Positions 20,271 to 29,600 of a stretch of DNA of 64,000 nucleotides are shown in pieces. The notes under the pieces are model-generated. The model did not search any database. It was not told where the DNA came from and worked only from the letters and a program-made list of their open reading frames with translations. Positions within the stretch are counted from its first letter, which is position 1. Every line of letters begins with the position of its first letter. The translations under genes and the position numbers were made by a program. Source of the DNA: Prosthecobacter algae (lineage in GTDB: Bacteria; Verrucomicrobiota; Verrucomicrobiia; Verrucomicrobiales; Verrucomicrobiaceae); contig NZ_BAABIA010000009.1 in the NCBI RefSeq assembly GCF_039542385.1, positions 62,001 to 126,000 of the forward strand, written 5' to 3'.

Positions 20271-20969
20271 TTACAGTTTCACGTATTTGGAGACATCAAT
20301 GCGCAGCGCAGGCGACATCGTCGCGGCGAGCGTGATGCTCTGGACATATTTACCACGGGCGGAAGCAGGCTTCGCACGGACGATGGCGTCGATCAGGGCA
20401 CTGCCGTTCTCCGCCAGGGAGGTCACGTCAAAGGCCACTTTGCCAATGGTGGCGGCGATGTTGCCGTTCTTGTCGAGCTTGAAGTCAACGCGGCCAGCTT
20501 TCACAGCCTTGACTGCACCACCGACGTCGTCGGTCACAGTGCCAGTTCTTGGGTTGGGCATCAAACCACGAGGTCCGAGCTGCTTACCAAGTTTACGAAC
20601 TTCATTCATGGCAGCAGGAGTGGCGATGGCGACATCGAAGTCCATCTTGCCTTCCTTCACCTGAGCGATGACGTCTTCATAACCGACAACTTCAGCGCCA
20701 GCGGCTTTGGCAGCATCAGCAGCAGCACCCGTAGCGAAAACGGCCACGCGGACGCTCTTGCCGGAACCGTGAGGGAGCGGGCAGGTGCCACGAACCATCT
20801 GGTCACCTTTCTTCGGGTCCACACCCATATGAAAGGAGAGGGTCACGGTCTGGTTGAATTTCGTGCCAGGGAGTTTGCGCACGAGCTCAGCGGCCTCTTC
20901 GAGGGAAAAGGTCTTTCCTGCCGGAACCATCTCGGCAGCTTTCTTGTATCTTTTGCTTCTTGTGATCAT
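20271..20969 (-). CDS. rplA: 50S ribosomal protein L1
   Basis: The 232-residue protein of the mobile L1 stalk, binding 23S rRNA near the E site and often repressing its own operon. The family signature is seen in [20 protein letters not shown] (about 130-149), and [17 protein letters not shown] is the usual N-terminal strand. Normal length; 48 bases downstream of rplK. Confidence 0.99.
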   Translation of the reverse strand: MITRSKRYKKAAEMVPAGKTFSLEEAAELVRKLPGTKFNQTVTLSFHMGVDPKKGDQMVRGTCPLPHGSGKSVRVAVFATGAAADAAKAAGAEVVGYEDVIAQVKEGKMDFDVAIATPAAMNEVRKLGKQLGPRGLMPNPRTGTVTDDVGGAVKAVKAGRVDFKLDKNGNIAATIGKVAFDVTSLAENGSALIDAIVRAKPASARGKYVQSITLAATMSPALRIDVSKYVKL

Positions 20970-21017
20970 GGGATGCTTGCAGTGCTGTCGAACGGGGACC
21001 GTTCTCCTGCGGTTGGA

Positions 21018-21443
21018 TTAATCAATAACTTCGATGCCCATCTGGCGGGCGGTGCCTGCCATGATGCGTGAGGCACGCTCAAGGTCGGGAGTGTTCAGGT
21101 CCACCAGCTTCATTTTGGTGGCTTCCAGGAGCTGGGCCTTGGTGATCTTGGCGACCTTCTTCTTGGCAGATTCGCCAGAGCCGGAGGCAATGTTGGCGAT
21201 CTTCTTCAGAATGTTGGAAGCAGGCGGCTGCTTGGTGATGAAGGTGAAGCTCTTGTCTTTGTAGACGGTGATCACGGTCGGCAGAACGTCGCCACTGGAC
21301 TTCTGAGTCGCAGCGTTGAATTCTTTGCAGAAAGCCATGATGTTCACGCCAGCCTGACCGAGCGCAGGACCGATGGGCGGAGCGGGGTTAGCAGCACCAG
21401 CCTTGATCTGGAGCTTGATGAATTTGACGATTTCTTTGGCCAT
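21018..21443 (-). CDS. rplK: 50S ribosomal protein L11
   Basis: The 141-residue L11 of the GTPase-associated centre. The N-terminal domain has [24 protein letters not shown], in which the Pro-rich segment forms the thiostrepton/factor interface, and the C-terminal domain binds 23S rRNA helices 43-44. It lies 69 bases after nusG, the standard nusG-rplK-rplA order. Confidence 0.99.
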   Translation of the reverse strand: MAKEIVKFIKLQIKAGAANPAPPIGPALGQAGVNIMAFCKEFNAATQKSSGDVLPTVITVYKDKSFTFITKQPPASNILKKIANIASGSGESAKKKVAKITKAQLLEATKMKLVDLNTPDLERASRIMAGTARQMGIEVID

Positions 21444-21512
21444 GTTTTTTGTTCGCTTGCTTGAGATTGAAAAGAAAGCAGCCCCTCAAAAATCAGGACT
21501 GCCGGAGTAGCA

Positions 21513-22082
21513 TCAGGCTTTCTCGACCTGCCAGTATTCGAGATCCACAGGAGTGGAACGACCGAAGATGTTCACCGAGACACGCAGCACGCCGCGCTCA
21601 GGATCAATTTCTTCAATGATGCCCGTCTGGCTTTCGAACGGACCATCGGCCACGCGGACGCTATCACCCACGGTGAAAGCGATCTTCGGCACGACGGAGT
21701 CATCCTTGTCGCGCACCTGGGCCAACATGCCATCCACTTCACGCTGACGCATGGGGATCGGGTGGTCTTTGGTACCGGCAAAGTTCAGGACACCATCGGT
21801 CTCCTTCACGAAGTACCAGGTCCTGTCCACCAGCTGGTTGTGCTCGTTGAGCAAGTAGCAGTTGGCGATTACGTAACCGGGGAAAAACTTCCGATTGGTC
21901 TCCGAACGCTTACCCTTTTTGACTTCGGAGACACGCTCCGTAGGCACAAGCACTTCGTAGATGTAATCACCCATCTCTTCTGTCTGGATACGGCGGACCA
22001 TGCTGTCACGGACCTTCTGTTCGAAGCCGGAACGCACGTGAATCACGTACCATTGATCGCGAGGGGCGGGGATAGCTCCCAT
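21513..22082 (-). CDS. nusG: Transcription termination/antitermination protein NusG
   Basis: A 189-residue NusG with an N-terminal NGN domain (WYVIHVRSGFEQKV, KFFPGYVIANCYL), which binds the polymerase clamp, and a C-terminal KOW domain (VGDSVRVADGPFESQTGIIEEID), which in other bacteria contacts Rho or ribosomal protein S10. The length is normal with no inserted domain II. It follows secE by 44 bases. Confidence 0.98.
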   Translation of the reverse strand: MGAIPAPRDQWYVIHVRSGFEQKVRDSMVRRIQTEEMGDYIYEVLVPTERVSEVKKGKRSETNRKFFPGYVIANCYLLNEHNQLVDRTWYFVKETDGVLNFAGTKDHPIPMRQREVDGMLAQVRDKDDSVVPKIAFTVGDSVRVADGPFESQTGIIEEIDPERGVLRVSVNIFGRSTPVDLEYWQVEKA

Positions 22083-22126
22083 ATAGTCAATCGGTGGAAT
22101 TAAATTAAATGAAAAGGTGGCTGTAA

Positions 22127-22348
22127 TCAGCCGGCGACTGACTTGGCCAGAGCATCAAAGGCTCCACGCAAAGCAGTGTCAAAAAAGGCCACGAAAGCAC
22201 CGAGCAAGATCATCGCGATGAAAACAACGATGGTCGAATCAATCAGCTCCTTGTACTTCGCAAAACCCTTTTCTTTAGGGTCCCACGGCCAATTTGCTTT
22301 TTTGAGTTCAATGTAAACTTCACCAAGATAGGTGCGGAAGCGGCTCAT
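22127..22348 (-). CDS. secE: Preprotein translocase subunit SecE
   Basis: A 73-residue single-span SecE, the short form found in most bacteria. An amphipathic N-terminal helix with ELKKANWPWDPKE (the conserved KKVxWP-like motif) precedes one membrane helix at about residues 38-57. It sits between tRNA-Trp and nusG, the usual position. It clamps the two halves of SecY in the inner membrane. Confidence 0.96.
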   Translation of the reverse strand: MSRFRTYLGEVYIELKKANWPWDPKEKGFAKYKELIDSTIVVFIAMILLGAFVAFFDTALRGAFDALAKSVAG

Positions 22349-22394
22349 GTGAATCGGGCGTCAACGGAAAATTCTAAACTAAGAAGAGGAAAAA

Positions 22395-22470
<76 letters not shown>

Positions 22471-22527
22471 GAATGCTATTTTTCCTGCGAGTTGCGTTTT
22501 AAGTTCGACCTGCCTCCCGATGAAGGG

Positions 22528-22564
22528 GCCGCCGCAGAATCTGTGCGCCAGATTCTGCGGCGGC
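22528..22564 (-). terminator. Perfect 16-bp hairpin between tuf and tRNA-Trp
   Basis: The arms 22528-22543 and 22549-22564 are exactly complementary over 16 bp around a 5-base loop (TGCGC), 28 bases past the tuf stop. No T-tract follows on the minus strand. It may be a U-less terminator, an mRNA 3'-end stabiliser or an RNase III site releasing tRNA-Trp from the tuf transcript; the sequence alone does not decide. Confidence 0.55.
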
Positions 22565-22591
22565 TACGACAAGCAAACGATAGAACGCAGA

Positions 22592-23776
<1,185 letters not shown>

Positions 23777-23852
23777 GAGTTGAGGTGAGTTTAGTGCGCT
23801 AGGACTTCTTGTTCGTTTGTCGTGTAACGGCGATTCCTGAGCATGACTCCGC

Positions 23853-23927
23853 TGGAGCTGATGGAGGGATTTGAACCCTCGACCTCGTCCTTACCAAGGA
23901 CGTGCTCTACCACTGAGCTACATCAGC
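23853..23927 (-). tRNA. tRNA-Thr (anticodon GGT)
   Basis: On the minus strand the acceptor GCTGATG pairs with CATCAGC; the D arm is GCTC/GAGC, the anticodon stem CGTCC/GGACG encloses loop TTGGTAA (anticodon GGT), and the T arm has GGTTCAAATCC. Discriminator T and encoded CCA follow. It is the first gene of the tuf-sec-nus-rpl-rpo block. Confidence 0.97.
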
Positions 23928-23992
23928 AAAATTTATCCGGCGGCGACTCGCGAAGAATCTCCTCCTCTTTCGACAACAAAACCGGGACACAC

Positions 23993-24020
23993 AGTCTATC
24001 CTGATGACGTCAGGCGACAA
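23993..24020 (-). promoter_or_regulatory. Candidate promoter for tRNA-Thr-tuf block
   Basis: On the minus strand TTGTCG (24020-24015) and TAGACT (23998-23993) are separated by 16 bases, about 66 bases before the 5' end of tRNA-Thr. The spacer carries a near-palindrome CCTGATGACGTCAGG (one mismatch), which could bind a regulator. Identified by eye only. Confidence 0.4.
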
Positions 24021-24171
24021 TACACCCCGGCTCTTTTGTTGAAAAAGTGGGTTGAGAGTAGTTGGCCTAGCCTTCCTGTCAAAGACAATTTGTGCTCTTT
24101 TCACTCAAAATTCAATAAAACTTCCGCCTCACTTGGCAAAACCGCCTTTTAGCCCTCCATTCACCCTTCCT

Positions 24172-24384
24172 ATGACCCGCCCCGAAGCCATTCAGCAAAT
24201 CCGCGACGCCTGCAAGACCGTCGCACTTCAGTTCATGAAGATCCACCCAGCGCTGCCCCACCTCCAGAATGCGGAGACCATGGGGGAGTGCCTGAAATCG
24301 CTCCATGAGATGACGGTGCAGCTTGAGACCATCAAAAAGAAGGTAGGCAAACTGGAAAGAGAGGACGACAGCTCTCTGCTTTGA
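24172..24384 (+). CDS. Small conserved-looking protein of unknown function
   Basis: A 70-residue soluble protein, mostly helical, starting MTRPEAIQQIRDACKTVALQ. The C-terminal half (about 40-65, MTVQLETIKKKVGKLERED) looks like a short coiled coil. No family is recognised. It is divergent from tRNA-Thr and 56 bases upstream of the membrane protein gene on the same strand, so the two may form a unit. The start at 24172 is the only ATG before the coherent sequence; upstream codons look non-coding. Confidence 0.55.
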   Translation: MTRPEAIQQIRDACKTVALQFMKIHPALPHLQNAETMGECLKSLHEMTVQLETIKKKVGKLEREDDSSLL

Positions 24385-24440
24385 CAGCCTTCCAGCCCAG
24401 CCCACCGGGCGGGCTAACCAGATGTTTGTTTTTATCCCCC

Positions 24441-25166
24441 ATGCCTCCGCCTAACCAAGAACAGCCGAATCCTCTCGCCGATCTCCTCCTGACCATCATT
24501 CTGCCGTCAGTCATTCTCGAGTCCCTGAGCAAACCTGATCGCCTGGGGCCTGCCTGGGCCCTGGTGGTGGCGCTGCTGCTGCCGCTCGGCTTTGGCATTT
24601 ACTGCTTCATCAAGAAGCGCGGGCTGAATTTCTTTTCCGTGCTGGGGCTGGTGGCCATCATCGTCACGGGCGGCCTCGGTCTGCTGAATCTCAGCGCGGT
24701 CTGGTTTGCGGCGAAAGAGGCGGCATTTCCCATCTTCCTAGGTCTGGCCTTTCCTCTCAGTTTCCTATGGGGAAAGCCCCTGGTTTCCGAACTGCTGCTA
24801 AATCCTCAGGTCATCAACCATGACTTGCTCAACAGCCGCCTCAATACTGAGGGACAAAAGCAGTCCTTTCAAGCTCTCCTCCGGCAGGCCTCCTGGGCAC
24901 TGGCCGGGACGATGCTCCTCTCTGCCGTGGCCAATGCGATGCTGGTGCTTTATTATCTCGAAGGCACCGTGCCAGGCACGGAGGAATACACGAAAGCCAT
25001 CGGCCGGCAAAACTGGGTGGGGTTCATTGTCATCGGCGTCCCCATGATGGCAGCGACCATGGGCCTTCTCTTTTGGATGCTTGGCCGACTGAAAAAGCTC
25101 ACGGGATTGGAGCGCGATGATCTCATGAACCCCGGCACCACGGTGCGACGTCAGGTGGGTGAGTAA
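24441..25166 (+). CDS. VC0807-family integral membrane protein
   Basis: A 241-residue polytopic membrane protein with about six spans. The layout matches the VC0807 family: an N-terminal span after NPLADLLLTIILPSVILESL, a loop with LSKPDRLGPAWALVVALLLP, then VLGLVAIIVTGGLGLL, WFAAKEAAFPIFLGLAFPLS and paired C-terminal spans. The KEA/P motif after the third span is typical. Function unknown. The start at 24441 skips a poorly coding in-frame lead. It ends just before a strong bidirectional terminator. Confidence 0.75.
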   Translation: MPPPNQEQPNPLADLLLTIILPSVILESLSKPDRLGPAWALVVALLLPLGFGIYCFIKKRGLNFFSVLGLVAIIVTGGLGLLNLSAVWFAAKEAAFPIFLGLAFPLSFLWGKPLVSELLLNPQVINHDLLNSRLNTEGQKQSFQALLRQASWALAGTMLLSAVANAMLVLYYLEGTVPGTEEYTKAIGRQNWVGFIVIGVPMMAATMGLLFWMLGRLKKLTGLERDDLMNPGTTVRRQVGE

Positions 25167-25186
25167 AAGCGAGTTGCCCAAAGAAA

Positions 25187-25221
25187 GAAAAAGCCCGCAG
25201 ACCTAGGCCTGCGGGCTTTTT
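25187..25221. terminator. Bidirectional intrinsic terminator
   Basis: AGCCCGCAG (25192-25200) and CTGCGGGCT (25209-25217) form a perfect 9-bp stem with an 8-base loop, flanked by an A-run on the left and TTTTT on the right, so it can stop transcripts from both the membrane protein gene and the converging lipoprotein gene. Confidence 0.9.
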
Positions 25222-25243
25222 CGCAAAGACATCTCAGGTTACC

Positions 25244-25738
25244 TCACTGACGGCCACGCAGGTATTCCGTCACCCGGTTCCCCCGGAAGGAGACTGTGGC
25301 GGCCTTGTAAGGCACGTAAGTCACGCTGGGGCCATAGCCGCCCCAGTAGGGATCCCAGGCTCCGTAGTAGCCATAGCCACGCCCGAATCCCCTGCCCCAC
25401 CCATAACCATAACCACCGCCGCCCCAGCCCAAGCCATAGCTTTGAGTGTAAACGGGCTGGGTACCCACATAAGTCCATTTTTCAATCTTCACGCCTTTTT
25501 GGCTACCTTCAGAGACTTGGTCTGGGCGGCCCCAGGACAGGAAAACACTTTCTTTCGTCATGCCTTCCCGGATACGCCCCTGGTTGACGAGCACTTTGTC
25601 GCTGTCAGCGAGCTTGCTGTACAGCTCTGGGTTGCTGGCGATGCGCCGCTCCACAGGGGAGGCGCAACTCATCAGGCCAAGTGACAGCGTGAGACACGCA
25701 GCCGTCTGGCAGATTCGAAGGAGAGATTTTGCATTCAT
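25244..25738 (-). CDS. Gly/Tyr-rich lipoprotein with SmpA/BamE-like segment
   Basis: A 164-residue predicted lipoprotein: signal peptide 1-23 ends in the lipobox LMSC with Cys24. Residues about 50-70 (VNQGRIREGMTKESVFLSWGRPD) resemble the SmpA/OmlA-type motif that precedes GxP in outer-membrane-associated small lipoproteins. Residues about 100-135 are dominated by Gly, Tyr and Trp (GLGWGGGGYGYGWG), a low-complexity stretch. The last third is a plain strand-rich tail. It probably resides at the outer membrane; the partner is unknown. Confidence 0.65.
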   Translation of the reverse strand: MNAKSLLRICQTAACLTLSLGLMSCASPVERRIASNPELYSKLADSDKVLVNQGRIREGMTKESVFLSWGRPDQVSEGSQKGVKIEKWTYVGTQPVYTQSYGLGWGGGGYGYGWGRGFGRGYGYYGAWDPYWGGYGPSVTYVPYKAATVSFRGNRVTEYLRGRQ

Positions 25739-25829
25739 AACAATGATACGTCGCGCAGGGACAGACTGACCTCATCTCCCCATTGTTCAATGGGAAACGG
25801 ATTCTTCGGCTTTCGGGCAGCAGGAAAGA

Positions 25830-26315
25830 TCAAAGCCGCATGGCAAAATGCACCTGGCGACCGATTTCTTCAAATCCACAGCTCGGGTAAAGATTCTGCC
25901 CGATGACGTTGGAGGCCATGGTTTCGATCTTGGCCACACGCAGATTTTGCTCCCGAAAATAGTCAAGCGCGTGATGGATGAGGCGGCGGCCAAGGCCCAG
26001 ACCACGTGCGGCCTCCACCACGGCAAGGTTAGGAATGCGCCCCACCGAATTGACATGGTCTGCCCGGGTGGTGATGTAGCCCAGGATCTGGCCCCCCCGC
26101 TCTGCGACGAAGCAACCTTCGGGATTGACCGTGCAATCATCGTTGATGTTGTCGGCCTTGCGGGCTTTCCAGTCACGGTCATTCCAGATGCCCAGGCGAT
26201 CCTCCAGCATCTGGTCCAGGGCCACAGCCCCAAAGGAGTCCACCGTGATTTGCCGCAGAGTCTCCAGATCTTCCAGGCGATAATGGCGGATGGTAACGGG
26301 CAGTTCGGGAGTCAT
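25830..26315 (-). CDS. GNAT-family N-acetyltransferase
   Basis: A 161-residue single-domain acetyltransferase. Acetyl-CoA motif A is ARGLGLGRRLIHHALDYF near 105-122, preceded by the beta strand containing LAVVEAARG; motif B is NLYPSCGFEEIGR. Resembles RimI/ribosomal-alanine and YpeA-like enzymes, but the substrate cannot be told. It lies six bases downstream of the LysM gene on the same strand, so they may be cotranscribed. Confidence 0.83.
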   Translation of the reverse strand: MTPELPVTIRHYRLEDLETLRQITVDSFGAVALDQMLEDRLGIWNDRDWKARKADNINDDCTVNPEGCFVAERGGQILGYITTRADHVNSVGRIPNLAVVEAARGLGLGRRLIHHALDYFREQNLRVAKIETMASNVIGQNLYPSCGFEEIGRQVHFAMRL

Positions 26316-26321
26316 GATTTT

Positions 26322-26972
26322 TTAAAAGGGCCAGCGGTAGGGGGCATTGTGGATCAGCTTGCTCTTCGGATACGCACTGATGCGCACCTGATTTGCGGAG
26401 TTCCCGCTCAGCAACCAGACATTTTGATCATCCATAGCGTGGAGGAAGCCCAGGTGGCCGCTGCTGGCCTGATCCACCGTCAGCGGCTGCAGAATGCAGA
26501 TGGCCCCGTAGGTGGCAGCCACCGGGCGCCCCCAGCCCCACCACTCCGAAACACGGCCACTCCTTTGCCCAGGGTAGCCAGACTTCCAAAGGCACCAGTA
26601 GGCAAAGGCGGCGCACCAGGCCGTTTCATCCTTCAGCAGGCCACCGCCGATGCCGACGCTGGAGAGGTATTCGAGGATGCGCGGATTGTCCTTCCCAGCG
26701 CCCCATTCCTGCACGCCCTGCTCCATGATGGCGATCTGCATCCAGGGAGGCGGCGCATTGAAGCTCACAGGCTGGGCCACAGGAACATCTGCGGGCTGTC
26801 CCGTGACGGCACCCACCACCTGTAGGATCTGACCGGGAAAGAGCACCTGGCAGTTGTTCGTCCCATACTCGCAGAGGCCAGGATTGGCCTGCTGGAACTG
26901 AGCCAGGGACATGCCAAACTTCCTCGCGATCTTGGTCGGGTTATCCCCCGGCTGCACAATGTATTGAGCCAT
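26322..26972 (-). CDS. LysM plus TIGR02594/NlpC-P60-like protein
   Basis: A 216-residue protein joining an N-terminal LysM peptidoglycan-binding domain (YIVQPGDNPTKIARKFGMSLAQF, residues 4-52) to a TIGR02594-like C-terminal domain (PPWMQIAIMEQGVQEWGAG, then DETAWCAAFAYWCLW). Cys in WCAAF and His in the SGHLGFLHAM stretch are the likely catalytic pair, pointing to cell-wall amidase or endopeptidase activity. There is no signal peptide, as in phage-type lysins and secretion-system effectors. I see no phage genes nearby. Confidence 0.75.
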   Translation of the reverse strand: MAQYIVQPGDNPTKIARKFGMSLAQFQQANPGLCEYGTNNCQVLFPGQILQVVGAVTGQPADVPVAQPVSFNAPPPWMQIAIMEQGVQEWGAGKDNPRILEYLSSVGIGGGLLKDETAWCAAFAYWCLWKSGYPGQRSGRVSEWWGWGRPVAATYGAICILQPLTVDQASSGHLGFLHAMDDQNVWLLSGNSANQVRISAYPKSKLIHNAPYRWPF

Positions 26973-27037
26973 GCCTAAACCGTAAACCGCTGCCTCTCAA
27001 AAAGCCATGCTGAATGAGAGGGCTGCCGTCATTCCGA

Positions 27038-27799
27038 TCACACCAGGCCCCAGCGCCGCCGCAGGAAGGACTCCCAGGGGCTGAACAGCAGCTTGTCCGC
27101 CGCAAAGCCGACGATGAGGATCACCAGCATGATGGCCGCCACCTGATCCATGGCCTGCAGTTCACGTCCGTAATGGAGCAGATGTCCCAGGCCAAAACCG
27201 GTGAGGACCGTGACGTAGATTTCCGCCGCCATCAGGGAGCGCCAGGCAAAGGCCCAGCCCTGCTTCATGCCGCTGACGAGATGCGGCAGGCTGGCTGGCA
27301 AAAGCACGTGCCACAACAGATGCAACCCGCCGGAGCCCATGGTGGAGGCTGCCCGGCGATAGATGGGCGGGATCTGACGGATGCCGTGATCCGTGGCCAG
27401 CAACACAGCCCACAAAGTGCCCATGATGACGATGAACAGCATGGCCGTCTCCGTCTGGCCAAACCACAGCAGTGCCAGCGGCACCCAGCAAACACTCGGC
27501 AACGTCTGCAAGCCCAGGGCCAGCACGCCCAGCGTATCCGCCGCAAAACGAAAACGAGCAGTCAGCAGGCCAAGCGGGATGCCCGCAGCCAAACCCACCA
27601 CATAGCCCAAAAGCAGCCGCCTCATGGTCACGCAGCCCGCCTCAAACAAGGAACCGTCTTTCAGTGCAGTGATGAGGTACTCCCCAATGGCCAGAGGCGC
27701 AGGCACCAATACGGGCGACCACCAGCCAGCCCGCGAAGCCGCCTCCCAGATGATGATGAGAAACAAGAAAAAGCCGAGGGAACGGAGAACGCGGATCAT
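27038..27799 (-). CDS. ABC transporter permease, SsuC/TauC-like
   Basis: A 253-residue inner-membrane permease with about six spans and the cytoplasmic coupling motif region around AASTMGSGGLHLLWHVLLPASLPHLVSG (EAA-like loop, near 150-177). It belongs to the BPD_transp_1 group handling sulfonates, taurine, nitrate or similar. It starts inside the ATPase gene's stop (ATGA overlap, 4 bases) and is last of the cassette. Substrate not certain. Confidence 0.88.
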   Translation of the reverse strand: MIRVLRSLGFFLFLIIIWEAASRAGWWSPVLVPAPLAIGEYLITALKDGSLFEAGCVTMRRLLLGYVVGLAAGIPLGLLTARFRFAADTLGVLALGLQTLPSVCWVPLALLWFGQTETAMLFIVIMGTLWAVLLATDHGIRQIPPIYRRAASTMGSGGLHLLWHVLLPASLPHLVSGMKQGWAFAWRSLMAAEIYVTVLTGFGLGHLLHYGRELQAMDQVAAIMLVILIVGFAADKLLFSPWESFLRRRWGLV

Positions 27800-28590
27800 G
27801 CAGAAGGGGTATTTTTTTTGAGGTCAGCCGTAATGGCGCTAGCGAGTTGGGCTACGGCCACATCGTTGATGTCGCGAGGTCGTGGCAGGTCCACGCGATA
27901 CTCGTTGTGGATGCGTCCGGGGCGTGGAGTGAAGAGGACCACACGGTCTCCCAAACACACGGCTTCACGGACGTTGTGGGTGACAAACACAACCGTCTTC
28001 CGGCGCTTTTGCTGGATGTTTTGCAGGTCAGCGTAGAGCTGCTCCCGGGTCATCGCATCCAGGGCAGCAAAGGGCTCATCCATCAGCAGCACTTGGGGAT
28101 TTGGGGCGAGGGCACGGGCCAGCGCCACACGCTGCTTCATGCCCCCGGAGAGTTCGTGAATGTTAGACTGGGAAAACTTTTCCAACCCGACCAGCTTGAG
28201 ATAAAACATGGCCAGTTCACGCCGGTCATCCTGCGTGAGGCCCGGCTTCAGGTTCAGTCCAAAAAGCACATTGCCCATGACATCTAGCCAGGGGAAAAGC
28301 GCGTGTTCCTGAAACATGACCATGCGCTGCCGCCCTGGCCCCGTGATGTCCTGCCCATCCGACTGGATGCTGCCCTCGGTGGGCTTCTCCAGGCCAGCGA
28401 TCAGGTTGAGCAGCGTGCTCTTGCCACAGCCGCTGGCACCCAGCAGGCAGACGAATTCGCCGTCCTCCACCTGCAGGTTGATGTCCTCCAGGGCCGTGAC
28501 TGTCTGCCGAGCCCCACGGAAAAGCTTCGAGACATTGTGGATGTGCAGTTTGGCAGTGCTGGATGCTCCCAGTTCCTCTTGGATGCTCAT
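27796..28590 (-). CDS. ABC transporter ATP-binding protein, SsuB/TauB-like
   Basis: A 264-residue ATPase. Walker A GASGCGKST (51-59), Q-loop in MFQEHALFPW, signature LSGGMKQRVALARAL, Walker B VLLMDEPFAAL and the switch His in FVTHNVREAV are all present. The closest group is the sulfonate/taurine/nitrate importer ATPase family. It follows the substrate-binding gene by nine bases and overlaps the permease gene by four. Confidence 0.92.
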   Translation of the reverse strand: MSIQEELGASSTAKLHIHNVSKLFRGARQTVTALEDINLQVEDGEFVCLLGASGCGKSTLLNLIAGLEKPTEGSIQSDGQDITGPGRQRMVMFQEHALFPWLDVMGNVLFGLNLKPGLTQDDRRELAMFYLKLVGLEKFSQSNIHELSGGMKQRVALARALAPNPQVLLMDEPFAALDAMTREQLYADLQNIQQKRRKTVVFVTHNVREAVCLGDRVVLFTPRPGRIHNEYRVDLPRPRDINDVAVAQLASAITADLKKNTPSA

Positions 28591-28599
28591 GAAGTCAGA

Positions 28600-29574
28600 T
28601 CAAAGTTGGGGCAGCAAGGCATCCAGGGATGGGATGTCTTTGAGGAAGCCAGCCTTCTGGGCGGCCACCACCATTTCGTCCAGGCCGCTGCGGTTGACCT
28701 CGGTGTTGAGGACTACCCGTGGGAGGGCGCGGTCCAGCAGCGCTTCCCCCGGTGCCTTGGTCGTCAGTTCCTTGAGTTCGGACTGGATGAGCTTGCGTGC
28801 CTCAAGTGGGTTTTTCTGGATCCATTCGGTGAGTTCCTCATGGGCAGACACCAGTTTCTTCGCCAGTTCGGGGCGATCCTTCACAAAGGCGACGCTGGAG
28901 GCCAGAATGGTGGCAAAGGTACCTTTGTCTTCGACGAAGATTTTTCCACCCGCTTCCAGTTCCAGACGGCTAACCCATGGCTCCACCGTCCACACAGCAT
29001 CGATGTCCCGCTTGATGAAGAGGGCCAACTGATCCGGATTCTGAGTGGGCAGCACGGAAGCCTCGCCCCCGGTCGCAGTGACCTTGATCCCGTTGTCGGC
29101 CAACCAGGCGCGCAACTGCACATCCTGGGTATTGCCGAGCTGCGGGGTGGCGATGCGTTTCCCCTTAAAATCAGCAGGTGTTTGGATGCCTGCCTCTGGC
29201 CGGACCACCAGGGCACTGCCACCTGTGGCTGCCCCGGAAAGAATACGGATCTCCGTGCCTTTGGACTTGGCATACGCATTCAGCACGGGGCTGGGGCCAA
29301 TGTAAGTCACATCCAACGAACGGGCAAAGATAGCCTCCGTGGCCGAGGGACCTGCATTGTAAACAAACCACTCCACAGGCACGCCCAGGCGCGGCTCAAA
29401 CCAGCCCTTGCCCTGACGACTCAGGGCATGAGCGACCAGTCCCTGAATGTGAGTGATGTTTGGGAAATGGCCAAAGCGCAGCGGGGCATTGGCATCGGCT
29501 GGCTTTTTGCTGCAGGCAGCGAGACCTGCGGCACTGAGAGTGGAAAGGAAGTGTCTGCGGTTCATGGTTTTCAT
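28600..29574 (-). CDS. ABC transporter substrate-binding protein, SsuA/NrtA-like
   Basis: A 324-residue periplasmic solute receptor. The N-terminus carries a twin-arginine-like motif (NRRHFLSTLSAAG) and the lipobox LAAC, suggesting Tat export and lipid anchoring. The NMT1/SsuA fold is seen in LRFGHFPNITHIQGLVAHAL and in the ligand-loop regions YIGPSPVLNAYAKSKG, ATGGSALVVRPEAG, WTVEPWVSRLELEAGG. Aliphatic sulfonate or taurine is the likeliest ligand class, nitrate or bicarbonate being the alternative. First transporter gene after the outer-membrane barrel gene (26-base gap). Confidence 0.85.
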   Translation of the reverse strand: MKTMNRRHFLSTLSAAGLAACSKKPADANAPLRFGHFPNITHIQGLVAHALSRQGKGWFEPRLGVPVEWFVYNAGPSATEAIFARSLDVTYIGPSPVLNAYAKSKGTEIRILSGAATGGSALVVRPEAGIQTPADFKGKRIATPQLGNTQDVQLRAWLADNGIKVTATGGEASVLPTQNPDQLALFIKRDIDAVWTVEPWVSRLELEAGGKIFVEDKGTFATILASSVAFVKDRPELAKKLVSAHEELTEWIQKNPLEARKLIQSELKELTTKAPGEALLDRALPRVVLNTEVNRSGLDEMVVAAQKAGFLKDIPSLDALLPQL

Positions 29575-29600
29575 CGGGTGTATTTTTGAATCAATTCTTG

